This document shows, piece by piece, positions 24,400 to 32,848 of a stretch of DNA of 64,000 bases (position 1 is its first letter; each line of letters starts with the position of its first letter). The notes beneath the pieces are model-generated. The model made no database searches, was not told the DNA's origin, and was given only the letters and a program-made list of their open reading frames with translations. Both the position numbers and the translations under genes were made by a program. This DNA is from Bacilli bacterium (GTDB lineage: Bacteria > Bacillota_I > Bacilli_A > RF39 > UBA660), in NCBI GenBank assembly GCA_017934595.1, contig JAGBJG010000005.1, forward strand, positions 59,080 to 123,079, given 5' to 3'.

Positions 24400-25383
24400 A
24401 TGATTTATGTTACAAATTTTTTCAAAAATAAACATAATTTAAGACTTATTATAGGTGCATTGTGTGCAGCTAATGCTATAGCTACATTCACACCTTCAGT
24501 AGGCGCTCATGAACCAGTATATCATCCATATGATATCGAACATGCTATGACAAGTGATATTACTTTGGATGAAATTAAAAATATGATATATTCTTCTGAT
24601 AAATTAACAGAAGAAGAAAAAGCACTTTTATATAATGAAGCATTATTTGAAGATATACTTCCATATGTAAATCAATCTGAACAAATGAAATTTATGTATA
24701 GAGCTAAATTTGATAATCTTGATGTAAAAAATATTGGCCCTATTATGTATAATATAATTCCTTATGCAGGATGGTATCCAGGTGCTCTTTCTAGTAACTT
24801 ATATGTTAAAAATTATGATATTAATGATGAAAAATCCGTAGATACTTTATCTCATGAATATATGCATGCTACACAAAACTTAAACTGTTATCCATTTTTT
24901 TATGAAGCTGCAGCTGAAATGTATGCACATGAATACTTTGGTGGTGAAGTTGATTCTTATAGGCCTACAATAAAGATGTTAGAAGTATTGATGGAAATTA
25001 TAGGTTCAGAACCAATTAAACAATATATTTATACTGGTGATTTCAGTATGATTGAGGAAAGAGTAAAACCTAATTTAAGTGATGATGAATATGCAACATT
25101 TATGGAATGTATATCAGAAGAATTAGGGCCTCATTCTGCTGAACGTAATGAAAAATTAATAAGTGTATATCAATCACTATATTTCAATATATATGGTACA
25201 TATATGAGAAACGATCAAATAATTAGTCATATACTATCTAATGATTCGACGCTTAATAGAGCTTACTTTAATGATAGATTAGAAAGTTATTATATTAGTA
25301 ACAGTAAAGCAGGATCTGAATATCATTATTTAGAACCTATATCAGAAAAAGAAAATATATTTACAGTAGAACACCAATTATAA
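24400..25383 (+). CDS. Secreted HExxH metallopeptidase-like protein, paralogue 1
   Basis: The 327-residue protein has a basic start, a hydrophobic stretch and a likely signal-peptidase site near SVGAHEP (~residue 36-39). The active-site-like motif is LSHEYMHATQ (HExxH), followed about 20 residues later by EAAAEMYAHEYFG, whose Glu could be the third zinc ligand of a gluzincin. The ITLDEIKNMIYSSDKLTEEE, EPIKQYIYTGDFSMIEERV and YQSLYFNIYG blocks are shared with the next gene. I chose ATG 24400 after GAGGGAG; the GTG at 24391 is too close to it. A zinc peptidase is likely, but the substrate is unknown. Confidence 0.72.
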   Translation: MIYVTNFFKNKHNLRLIIGALCAANAIATFTPSVGAHEPVYHPYDIEHAMTSDITLDEIKNMIYSSDKLTEEEKALLYNEALFEDILPYVNQSEQMKFMYRAKFDNLDVKNIGPIMYNIIPYAGWYPGALSSNLYVKNYDINDEKSVDTLSHEYMHATQNLNCYPFFYEAAAEMYAHEYFGGEVDSYRPTIKMLEVLMEIIGSEPIKQYIYTGDFSMIEERVKPNLSDDEYATFMECISEELGPHSAERNEKLISVYQSLYFNIYGTYMRNDQIISHILSNDSTLNRAYFNDRLESYYISNSKAGSEYHYLEPISEKENIFTVEHQL

Positions 25384-25393
25384 TGGTGTTTTA
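25370..25393 (+). terminator. Terminator after paralogue 1
   Basis: AACACCA (25370-25376) pairs with TGGTGTT (25384-25390), followed by a short T-rich run. The stop codon is in the loop. Confidence 0.75.
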
Positions 25394-25429
25394 TTGTGTA
25401 AACTAGTATTATTTATTAATGTGATATGT

Positions 25430-25459
25430 TTGACATGCTAAAAAGTGTTATTATATAAT
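25430..25459 (+). promoter_or_regulatory. Promoter of secreted metallopeptidase-like gene 2
   Basis: TTGACA (25430-25435) and TATAAT (25454-25459) are spaced 18 nt apart, the same spacing and flanks (GTGTAAACTA at 25396, GATATGTTTGACAT) as before the first copy. Confidence 0.8.
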
Positions 25460-25479
25460 TGATTTAGGAAGTGGCAATT

Positions 25480-26535
25480 ATGATGGTATATATTTCAAAC
25501 TTTTTTAAGAAAAAACGAAATTTAAAACTTGCTATTGGTGCCTTAGTCATGGCTAATGTTATCAGTGCTAATGTTCCATCGTTTTTAGGCGGTCATGCTG
25601 AACCTCTTAATTCAATTGAGTTTGAAACGCCATCAACTTCTGATATAACTCTAGAAGAAATGAAAAATTTAATATATTCATCTGATAAATTAACAGAAGA
25701 AGAAAAAGCGTTTATATATAATGAAGATTTATTTACTGACATATTACCGTATATAAATCAATCCGAATATATGAAATTTACATATAGGTCTAAGTTTAGT
25801 CACATGGATATAGTTAATTATAATAATTTTATTGCTAATATTATAAATGCTGATGGTTTATATCATACATGGACACCAAGCAATTTATATGTAAATAATT
25901 ATAGCGGGTTAGCTTCTGAGGATCCTACTGCTTCTACTGCAGCACATGAAGAAGTTCATGCTTTGCAATATATGCCAGTGGTTATTGAAGAAGAAACTGA
26001 TAAATATTATTCCTTTTTTACTGAACCAACAGCTGAAATGATCGCACATGAATATTGGGGTGCTCCGATAAAAGAATATAAAGAAGAAATTAGATTAATT
26101 CGTATTTTAATGGAAATAATAGGTGCTGAACCAATTAAACAATATATATTTACTGGTGATTTCAGTATGATAGAAGAAAGGGTTAGACATAATTTAGATG
26201 AAGAAGAATATGCGGAATTTTTAGAATGTGTAAAAGAAGATGTAAGTGGAAATAATAATCTAAGAAATGCGAGATTGTTGGATATATATCAATCACTATA
26301 TAAGAATATCTATGGTCAAAATATGCGAGAAGATGAAGTGATAACTGTCATTAAGGACAATAACAATTCATTACAAAGATATTACTTTAATAGTAGATTA
26401 GGCGATGAACATTTTATATTAGGTGAGTATGTAACTGATGAAAATGGTAAAATTACAATTGTGCCTATACGTCACGATATAGAGCCAATTGCTTCACGTG
26501 AAAATATGTTTATGCATACTAATAAAATAAATTAG
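25480..26535 (+). CDS. Secreted HExxH metallopeptidase-like protein, paralogue 2
   Basis: The 351-residue protein is a diverged tandem copy of the preceding gene. A signal-like start (SNFFKKKRNLKLAIGALVMA) ends near GGHAEP. The zinc motif is TAAHEEVHALQ (HExxH) and the downstream Glu motif is FTEPTAEMIAHEYWG. The ITLEEMKNLIYSSDKLTEEE and EPIKQYIFTGDFSMIEERV blocks are almost identical to copy 1, while the middle and the tail differ. ATG 25480 is preceded by AGGAAG; 25483 is the alternative and aligns with copy 1. Each copy has its own promoter and terminator, so the duplication unit spans the complete transcription unit. Confidence 0.72.
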   Translation: MMVYISNFFKKKRNLKLAIGALVMANVISANVPSFLGGHAEPLNSIEFETPSTSDITLEEMKNLIYSSDKLTEEEKAFIYNEDLFTDILPYINQSEYMKFTYRSKFSHMDIVNYNNFIANIINADGLYHTWTPSNLYVNNYSGLASEDPTASTAAHEEVHALQYMPVVIEEETDKYYSFFTEPTAEMIAHEYWGAPIKEYKEEIRLIRILMEIIGAEPIKQYIFTGDFSMIEERVRHNLDEEEYAEFLECVKEDVSGNNNLRNARLLDIYQSLYKNIYGQNMREDEVITVIKDNNNSLQRYYFNSRLGDEHFILGEYVTDENGKITIVPIRHDIEPIASRENMFMHTNKIN

Positions 26536-26557
26536 GAAGTTAAAAACTTCTTTTTTT
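26536..26557 (+). terminator. Terminator after paralogue 2
   Basis: GAAGTT (26536-26541), loop AAA, AACTTC (26545-26550), then seven T residues. Confidence 0.85.
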
Positions 26558-26590
26558 ATTTGGCTTTCATAGTATTAATTAGGTGATATT

Positions 26591-27331
26591 ATGCCTAAAA
26601 TTAGATTAAAAAAGAAATATACATTTAGAAGGTTAAAATTATCTGACAAAATAGTTATTACTATTACTTTTATTATTATAGGTGTATTCATATCATTTAG
26701 ATATATAAGTAATGAAGTTACACCAGTATTAATGAGCTATGCTGAAGTAGAAGCTAGAAAATTTATAAATATCATTATTAATAAATCAATTAATGAAAGT
26801 AATATTGAAGATTTAGATAATTTGATAGTAGTCAAATATAATAATGATACTATAAGTACAGTAGATTTTAATGTTAATATTGTCAATAGTATGTTAGCTA
26901 AAGTTGGAGATAAAATAGATGAAAACATGAAAAAGTTAGAAGATGGTACTTTATCTAATATACCGGGTTATAGTGATGATGATTTAAAAGATGGTATTAT
27001 ATATAAATTACCTAGTGGTTTATTTTTTAAAGATAATATTATCTCAAATATAGGGCCTAAAATACCAGTTAAAATAGATATGAGAGGTTCAATTACTACC
27101 AATATTGATACGAAACTAACTAATTATGGAATTAATAATGCATTAGTAGAAATATCCATAAATATATCAATGGAAGAACAGATATTACTACCATATACTG
27201 TAAAAACTATTACTGTGGAAAATAGTATTCCTGTTGTATTAAAAATAATAGAAGGAACAGTTCCTAAATATTATAGTAATGGTATAAATGGAAGTTCTCC
27301 AACTTTATCTATACCACTAGAAGAAACTTAG
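26591..27331 (+). CDS. yunB: YunB-like sporulation protein
   Basis: In Bacillus, yunB is a mother-cell gene needed for full sporulation. This 246-residue protein has an N-terminal membrane helix (~20-40) and the family's C-terminal core: IGPKIPVKIDMRGSITTNID, YGINNALVEISINISM, ILLPYTVKTITVENSIPVVL and IIEGTVPKYY (GINxxxxEixixi...P...tv...P and G.vP..Y). YAEVEARKFINIIINKSI matches the conserved region after the membrane helix. Bacillus keeps yunB close to yutD, and yutD lies two genes downstream here. GGTGAT lies at 26582-26587, six bases after a possible -10 TAGTAT (26570-26575). Confidence 0.8.
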   Translation: MPKIRLKKKYTFRRLKLSDKIVITITFIIIGVFISFRYISNEVTPVLMSYAEVEARKFINIIINKSINESNIEDLDNLIVVKYNNDTISTVDFNVNIVNSMLAKVGDKIDENMKKLEDGTLSNIPGYSDDDLKDGIIYKLPSGLFFKDNIISNIGPKIPVKIDMRGSITTNIDTKLTNYGINNALVEISINISMEEQILLPYTVKTITVENSIPVVLKIIEGTVPKYYSNGINGSSPTLSIPLEET

Positions 27332-27361
27332 ATATTATGATAAAATAATATTGGTGATTAT

Positions 27362-29017
27362 ATGGGTAAGATAATAAAAAAAATATTTATAATTATACTT
27401 ATAATCGCATGTCTTGCCATATCTACATATACAGTATATTTATTATATTTTAACAAGAATGAAATGGAAGATATGTATACATCAAGTGATTTAGTAGAAG
27501 TTACATTATATGATAAAGAATATAATGAAGTTAGTAATATAGAAAGAGGTATAAAACTCTCTTCTTCATCTAAGCTATTTACTAATAATGATAAAGAATA
27601 TCGATTAGTAAATTATGATGGTGAAGAATATTATATATTATCCAATAATTTAGTTACTGACTATGCAAATTCTATTAAAGAAGAAAATATGTATGTAAGA
27701 ACACCAGTCACAGTATATAAAGATAGTGAATCACCAGATATATTAGGATTTTTACCCAAAGGATCAACTTTAGATGTTATAGGTTTTGATAAGTTAAATA
27801 AAGGTATTCCTAACATGTATAAAATTAAATATGAGGAAACAGAAGGATATGTTTATTCTAAATATTTAAATAATAATATTGATGAAGCAAAAAAAGTATA
27901 TGATGAAGAAAATACATATGCAATTCATAAAGATAGAAATTTTTCATATGAATTATATGGTGGATATGCAAGAGATTTAGATTATTATCCATATGAAAAA
28001 GCTAGTTTTAAAGATAATGTTATGCCGGATGAGACAAAAACACTATATTTGAATGCATCTGTTTTAGGTGATATTGATGATTATATATCATTAGCTAAAG
28101 AGTCTGGCATCAATGCATTTGTAATAGATATATATGATGGCTATATGGCTTATGCATCAGAAGTGTCTAAAGAATATTCAATATCTGCTTTTAATTCAGC
28201 TAGATGGAGTATTGATGAATATAAAAACATTATAAAAAAAGTAAAAGATAATGATATTTATGTAATAGGTAGAATAGTGGCGTTTAATAACCCTCATTTC
28301 GCGAGAGATAATCAACGTGATGCAATATCATATCAAATAAACGCGACTGCATGGGTATCAGCTTATTCAAGAAAAGCATGGGAATATAATGTTAAATTGG
28401 CAATTGAGGCAGTAGAAAACTTTGGATTTAATGAAATACAATATGATTACGTAAGATTCCCTGAAACATCATATAGTTGGAGTAAAGATGAGAACTATGA
28501 TTTCAAAAATAGATATAACGAATCTAAAGGTGAAGCAATTCAAAACTTCTTATTTTATGCAACTGATAAAATACATGAGGTAGGTGCCTATGTATCAGCT
28601 GATGTGTTTGGTGAAGCCGCATATAGATATGTTACGGCTTATGGGCAATACTGGCCAGCTATATCAAATATTGTAGATGTAATATCTGCTATGCCATATC
28701 CGGATCATTTTAATAAATATGATTTTGGTATTAGAGTCCCGGTATGGACTGTACCGTATGAATTAGTAAGTGCTTGGAGTGAATATGCCTCTGAAAGACA
28801 AAAAGAAATTCCAACTCCAGCTAAAGTACGTACATGGGTACAAGCTTATGATACAATACATGAACCATATATTAGATATGGCGAAAAAGAAGTATTTGAT
28901 CAAGTAAAAGCTTTGTATGATAAGGGATTAAATGATGGATTTATTACATGGAATGCTGCATCTAATATAAGTAAATATAGAAGTATTTCAGGAGTATTTA
29001 AGAAAGATTATAGGTGA
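27362..29017 (+). CDS. Membrane-anchored SH3/DUF4015 putative glycoside hydrolase
   Basis: The 551-residue protein has an N-terminal membrane anchor (~6-28), an SH3-like region (MYVRTPVTVYKDSESPDILG through GYVYSKYL, ~110-170) and a C-terminal TIM-barrel of the DUF4015 putative glycosyl hydrolase family. The barrel shows AFVIDIYDGYMAYAS, VIGRIVAFNNPHFARDN, FNEIQYDYVRFPE, VSADVFGEAAYR, VISAMPYPDHF and RTWVQAYD. The Asp/Glu pairs in QYDYVRFPE and SADVFGE are candidate catalytic residues. The SH3 part suggests cell-wall binding and the barrel a wall or capsule glycan, which is inference. TAAAAT (27341-27346) lies six bases before its GGTGAT. Confidence 0.85.
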   Translation: MGKIIKKIFIIILIIACLAISTYTVYLLYFNKNEMEDMYTSSDLVEVTLYDKEYNEVSNIERGIKLSSSSKLFTNNDKEYRLVNYDGEEYYILSNNLVTDYANSIKEENMYVRTPVTVYKDSESPDILGFLPKGSTLDVIGFDKLNKGIPNMYKIKYEETEGYVYSKYLNNNIDEAKKVYDEENTYAIHKDRNFSYELYGGYARDLDYYPYEKASFKDNVMPDETKTLYLNASVLGDIDDYISLAKESGINAFVIDIYDGYMAYASEVSKEYSISAFNSARWSIDEYKNIIKKVKDNDIYVIGRIVAFNNPHFARDNQRDAISYQINATAWVSAYSRKAWEYNVKLAIEAVENFGFNEIQYDYVRFPETSYSWSKDENYDFKNRYNESKGEAIQNFLFYATDKIHEVGAYVSADVFGEAAYRYVTAYGQYWPAISNIVDVISAMPYPDHFNKYDFGIRVPVWTVPYELVSAWSEYASERQKEIPTPAKVRTWVQAYDTIHEPYIRYGEKEVFDQVKALYDKGLNDGFITWNAASNISKYRSISGVFKKDYR

Positions 29018-29021
29018 TTTT

Positions 29022-29300
29022 ATGAAAGTTAAATTAAATGAAATAGAGTATGAAGTTATAAAAGATTACAAAGATGCTTTTAATAAAGAAGATATAGAAG
29101 CGTTGTACCTAGATTACTTTAAAGATTATGATTATATCGTAGGTGATTATGCGTATTCTAAACTTAGACTAAAAGGTTTTTGTGATAAGGAAAATTCTCT
29201 ATTTAATAGCATCAATGATTATAAAAATGTCGATGATTATATTAAAAATGAATGTGCATATGAATGTAAATATTTTATACTTAAAAAGATTGAAAAATAG
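29022..29300 (+). CDS. yutD: YutD-family protein
   Basis: The 92-residue protein matches the YutD family (DUF1027): a lead-in YEVIKDYKDAFNKEDIEALY followed by the signature YFKDYDYIVGDYAYSKLRLKG (YDYIVGDxxYxxLRLkGF). It lacks the usual acidic C-terminal tail. The function is unknown. The gene starts 5 bp after the glycoside hydrolase stop with AGGTGATTTT as ribosome site, so both are co-transcribed. Confidence 0.85.
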   Translation: MKVKLNEIEYEVIKDYKDAFNKEDIEALYLDYFKDYDYIVGDYAYSKLRLKGFCDKENSLFNSINDYKNVDDYIKNECAYECKYFILKKIEK

Positions 29301-29340
29301 TTAGTTTTATTATATACTATATAGGTATTGGAGGAAAATT

Positions 29341-30585
29341 ATGGAAAAGACAAAAACAGTAGAAATTAAAGTTGAAGGTAAAAAATGGGAAACTGCTATT
29401 GATAACGCATTAGAAAAAAATTTAAAAAATGCTAATATCCCAGGTTTTAGAAAAGGACATGTTCCTAAAGATGTATTCTTAAAAAAATATGGTAAAGAAT
29501 CATTATATATGGACGCAGCTAATGAATCATTAAATGATGCATATAAAGAATTAATCGAAAAAAATAAAGATTTAGAATTAGTAGCTGAACCAGAAATTAA
29601 TATTAAAGATATTAATGATAAAGGTATTACTTTTGAATTTACTTTAACATTAAAACCAGAAGTTAAATTAGGTAAATATACTGGATTAAATGTTAAGAAA
29701 GAATCTACAAAAGTAACAAAAGAAGAAATTAATAAAACTATTGGTGAAATGAGAAATAGATATGCTGAAAATGTTACTAAAAAAGGCGCAGTAGCTAATG
29801 GTGATATTGCAGTTATCGATTTTGAAGGATTCAAAGATGGAGTTGCTTTTGCTGGTGGAAAAGGTGAAAACTATTCTTTAACAATTGGTTCAAATACATT
29901 TATTCCTGGATTTGAAGATCAATTAATTGGTATGAAGAAGGGAGAAGTTAAAGAAATAGAAGTTACTTTCCCTAAAGATTATCAAGCAGAAGAATTAAAA
30001 GGCGCTAAAGCTACATTTAAAGTAAAAGTAAATGAAGTTAAAGAAGTTAAAATACCTGAATTAGATAAAGATTTCTTTGAAGATTTAGGTATGGAAGGTG
30101 TAGATTCTAAAGAAACATTAGAAGCTGAAGTTAAGAAAACAATAGAAGCACAAAAAGAAAGAAATGCTGAAAATAAATACATGGATGATTTACTTGAAGC
30201 AGCAGCTAAAAATGTTAAAGTAGAAATTCCTCATGTAATGATCCATGAAGAAGCACACAGAATGGTTCATCAATATGAAGAAACACTTAGAATGCAAGGT
30301 TTAACATTAGAACAATTCTATGAATTTACTCATTCAGATGAACATGCTTTAATGGAACAAATGGAACCAGAAGCTGAAAAAAGAGTTCTATATAGATTAA
30401 TGTTAGAAGAAATCGCTAAAACTGAAAAAATTAATCCTACTAAGAAAGAAGTAGAAGAAGAAGCAGAAAGATTAGCTAAACAATATGAAATGCCAAAAGA
30501 TGAATTCTTAAAAGCATTTGGTGGTATCGAAATGGTTGAATACGATATCAAAATGAGAAACGCTATGGAAACATTAAAAAAGTAG
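29341..30585 (+). CDS. tig: Trigger factor (ribosome-bound chaperone, peptidyl-prolyl isomerase)
   Basis: Trigger factor binds near the ribosomal exit tunnel and shields nascent chains. The 414-residue protein has the three domains: the N-terminal ribosome-binding signature NIPGFRKGHVPKDVFLKKYG (GFRxGxxP), a central FKBP domain (GDIAVIDFEGFKDGVAFAGG, FIPGFEDQLIGMKKGE) and a helical C-terminal chaperone domain. GGAGG precedes the ATG. It is a little shorter than the E. coli protein (432 residues). It ends within a terminator hairpin. Confidence 0.97.
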   Translation: MEKTKTVEIKVEGKKWETAIDNALEKNLKNANIPGFRKGHVPKDVFLKKYGKESLYMDAANESLNDAYKELIEKNKDLELVAEPEINIKDINDKGITFEFTLTLKPEVKLGKYTGLNVKKESTKVTKEEINKTIGEMRNRYAENVTKKGAVANGDIAVIDFEGFKDGVAFAGGKGENYSLTIGSNTFIPGFEDQLIGMKKGEVKEIEVTFPKDYQAEELKGAKATFKVKVNEVKEVKIPELDKDFFEDLGMEGVDSKETLEAEVKKTIEAQKERNAENKYMDDLLEAAAKNVKVEIPHVMIHEEAHRMVHQYEETLRMQGLTLEQFYEFTHSDEHALMEQMEPEAEKRVLYRLMLEEIAKTEKINPTKKEVEEEAERLAKQYEMPKDEFLKAFGGIEMVEYDIKMRNAMETLKK

Positions 30586-30607
30586 TATAAAATACTACTT
30601 TTTATTA
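30577..30607 (+). terminator. Terminator after tig, left bracket of the nucleotide cassette
   Basis: AAAAAGTAGTA (30577-30587), a short loop, TACTACTTTTT (30593-30603). The tig stop is in the ascending arm. The same 27-nt hairpin recurs at 35688-35714 with one difference in the loop. Confidence 0.92.
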
Positions 30608-30678
30608 TTTATATAAATATTTGCTTGTTAAATGAAAAAAATAGTAGTAAAATAAGACTAATAAAGGAGGCTTTGCGA

Positions 30679-31107
30679 ATGCAACAACATTTTTGTGTAT
30701 CTGTATTTATATATGATAAAGACACAGATACATTTTTGTTAGTACTACATAAGAAGATGCAAAAATGGGTTCAACCAGGCGGTCATATTGAAATGAATGA
30801 AAACCCAGAAGAAGCATCAATAAGAGAAGTTAAAGAGGAAACGGGATTAGATGTTAGAATTCTTGGAGAAAGAAAACCAACTGAAAAAGATTTTGTTTTA
30901 CCATTAGCTCTTCAAAGAAATGAAATGGACGAAAACCATATACATATGGATTTCGTATATGCAGCTGAGATTATTGGTGATAAAAACATTACTCAAAACG
31001 TTGATGAATCTGACGATATTAGATGGTTTACGTTAGACGAAATAAACGAATTAAATACATTCAGTGATATTAAATACTGGTGTAATTATATTAAAGAAAA
31101 TTTTTAA
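30679..31107 (+). CDS. Nudix hydrolase
   Basis: The 142-residue protein contains a complete Nudix box, GGHIEMNENPEEASIREVKE followed by ETGLDV (GX5EX7REUXEEXGU), preceded by LLVLHKKMQKWVQPG. It should hydrolyse a nucleoside diphosphate linked to another moiety. The start is ATG 30679, nine bases after AAAGGAGG; the frame runs further upstream from a TTG at 30625 that has no ribosome site. It is the first gene after the tig terminator and lies 16 bp before the HAM1-like gene, so it probably belongs to the same nucleotide-related set. The substrate is unknown. Confidence 0.9.
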   Translation: MQQHFCVSVFIYDKDTDTFLLVLHKKMQKWVQPGGHIEMNENPEEASIREVKEETGLDVRILGERKPTEKDFVLPLALQRNEMDENHIHMDFVYAAEIIGDKNITQNVDESDDIRWFTLDEINELNTFSDIKYWCNYIKENF

Positions 31108-31123
31108 TTGAGAGGTAATAAAT

Positions 31124-31699
31124 ATGGATAAAATAGTTTATGTAACTGGAAACAAGTTCAAAGTTTTAACTGCAAAAAAAATATTAGAACCATTAGGTTT
31201 TGAAATAGAAGCTAAAAAAATTGATTGTGTAGAAATTCAAGATGATTCAATTGAAGCTGTTGCGAATTATTCTTCAAAATATGCTTCAGAATTATTAAAC
31301 GAATCAACGCTTAAAAATGATTCAGGATTAGTTATACCTGCATTAAAAGGATTCCCTGGACCTTATACACATTATGTTGAAGATACTTTAACAGAAGATG
31401 GTATTTTAAGATTAATGGATGGTATAAATGAGAGAGAAGCATACTTTGTGGAAGTATTATCATATACTGAACAAGGTAAAGAACCAATATCATTCATTTC
31501 AAAGACTGAAGGAACAATTGCGCAACAAAAAGAAGGAGAATTCGGTTGGAGTTATGATAGAATCTTCATTCCAAAAGGTGAAAGCAAGACATTAGCTTGT
31601 TTTCCTGATGATGAAAGATGGAAATTCTGGAGTGATGATGCGTATGATCAATTAGCTAATTATTTAAACATGGCAAAAGAAAAGGAAAAAATAAAATAA
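31124..31699 (+). CDS. HAM1/RdgB-like nucleoside triphosphate pyrophosphatase
   Basis: HAM1/RdgB enzymes hydrolyse non-canonical purine NTPs (ITP, XTP) to NMPs. The 191-residue protein shows the family order: VYVTGNKFKVLTAKKIL (TxNxxK), TLKNDSGLVIPALKGFPGPY (catalytic DSGL with GxPG), FISKTEGTIAQQ and GWSYDRIFIPKGESKTLACF. GFGYDPIF-type residues are changed to GWSYDRIF and SHR is absent, so it is a divergent member that may prefer another nucleotide. GAGAGGTAAT precedes the ATG. The housekeeping copy could be elsewhere; this one sits in the accessory cassette. Confidence 0.82.
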   Translation: MDKIVYVTGNKFKVLTAKKILEPLGFEIEAKKIDCVEIQDDSIEAVANYSSKYASELLNESTLKNDSGLVIPALKGFPGPYTHYVEDTLTEDGILRLMDGINEREAYFVEVLSYTEQGKEPISFISKTEGTIAQQKEGEFGWSYDRIFIPKGESKTLACFPDDERWKFWSDDAYDQLANYLNMAKEKEKIK

Positions 31700-31712
31700 G
31701 ATAGTATTGAGT

Positions 31713-32282
31713 ATGAGTAAAATAGGTAATGAGATAAAAATGTTTCAGTTGTTATCAAGTGGGAAATTATATAAAATAAAGGAATTGGCAGATATTTTGG
31801 AAGTTTCTGAAAGGCAAATAAGAACATATAAATTAGATCTAGAACAAGCTGGATATAGAATTGAATCTTATAATGGCAGAAACGGTGGATATTTTTGTAA
31901 CTCTTCTAATAAAAATATAATCTTTTCGTTGACTGAACTTAATAACTTAGAAAAACTCTACTTGATGTTTAAAAAAGATGATGAAAAAAAAGAATTATTA
32001 TTAGAAACTATTGAAAAATTGAGATATTTACTATTATATTCTAATAATAATGGAGATAATAAAAATTTAGGTAATAAAGAGTTATTAGAGCCTTTATTGG
32101 AAGCTATCAACGATAAAAAAATTGTAACATTACATATTAAGAAAAATAATATTGATTCATCAAGGCAATTCCTTCCTCATTCAATATATAGAAATAATAA
32201 TTGTTATTATGTTACAGGTATTGTAATGGATAGTAATGAATATAGAACATACCCTTTTGAAGAAATAAAAGGAATTTATTAA
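31713..32282 (+). CDS. HTH-WYL domain transcriptional regulator, short
   Basis: The N-terminus is a winged helix (FQLLSSGKLYKIKELADILE then VSERQIRTYKLDLEQAGYRI). The C-terminus is a WYL ligand-sensing domain (KKIVTLHIKKNNIDSSRQFL, PHSIYRNNNCYYVTGIV, TYPFEEIKGIY). At 189 residues it lacks the C-terminal WCX extension found in longer relatives. I prefer ATG 31713; TTG 31707 is in frame, and neither has a strong ribosome site. WYL proteins often sense nucleotides or nucleic acid and control adjacent operons. Its position directly before the phosphoribosyltransferase-radical SAM-kinase-transporter run makes it the likely local regulator. Confidence 0.82.
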   Translation: MSKIGNEIKMFQLLSSGKLYKIKELADILEVSERQIRTYKLDLEQAGYRIESYNGRNGGYFCNSSNKNIIFSLTELNNLEKLYLMFKKDDEKKELLLETIEKLRYLLLYSNNNGDNKNLGNKELLEPLLEAINDKKIVTLHIKKNNIDSSRQFLPHSIYRNNNCYYVTGIVMDSNEYRTYPFEEIKGIY

Positions 32283-32338
32283 TGTGACGAAATACTTCCT
32301 GAATTAGATGTATAATTCAATTAAAGGAGGTATTTTTT

Positions 32339-32848
32339 ATGTCTACAAATTATCCTGTTGTTAACATAGAGTGGGACGATGTTTTGAAATTGAGTGCGAG
32401 TATTTTAAGCCAAATAAAAGAACAAAACTTAGAAATTGATACTATAGTTCCTGTTGTGAGAGGCGGAGTTCCACTAGCGTTACTCTTAGGTTATAACTTA
32501 GAAAATACAAAAACAGCTTCAATCCATGTTCGAAGAAGCTTATCTAATACAGAAAATGCAGAGTTTTCTGATTCAAGATTATTAGGTATTACTAATGAAG
32601 AAGATATAAGGGGTAAGACAATCTTAGTCACGGAAGATATTGTTGATTTTGGATACACATTAGATTGTGTTATGGAAAATTTAGAAAAATTACAACCAAA
32701 AAAAATATATATAGCTACTCTTTATAATTTCAATCATGGTAAATACAATGATATAATTTGTGGCAAGAAAATGGCAAATCAAACATGGATAGTATTCCCA
32801 TGGGAAAGAATTTTAGATAAGGAAGGTGAAGTATGCAAGATAAAATAA
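32339..32848 (+). CDS. Phosphoribosyltransferase (type I PRTase fold)
   Basis: The 169-residue protein has the PRPP-binding signature TILVTEDIVDFGYTLD (consensus VDDxxxTGxT) and IVPVVRGGVPLALLLGY near the N-terminus. It resembles small purine/xanthine PRTases, but the second acidic residue and the Thr-Gly of the PRPP loop are altered (EDIVDFGYT). It should join a base to ribose-5-phosphate. AAAGGAGG precedes ATG 32339 and a possible -10 TATAAT is at 32311-32316, so the downstream operon may start here. It overlaps the radical SAM gene by 16 bp. Confidence 0.85.
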   Translation: MSTNYPVVNIEWDDVLKLSASILSQIKEQNLEIDTIVPVVRGGVPLALLLGYNLENTKTASIHVRRSLSNTENAEFSDSRLLGITNEEDIRGKTILVTEDIVDFGYTLDCVMENLEKLQPKKIYIATLYNFNHGKYNDIICGKKMANQTWIVFPWERILDKEGEVCKIK

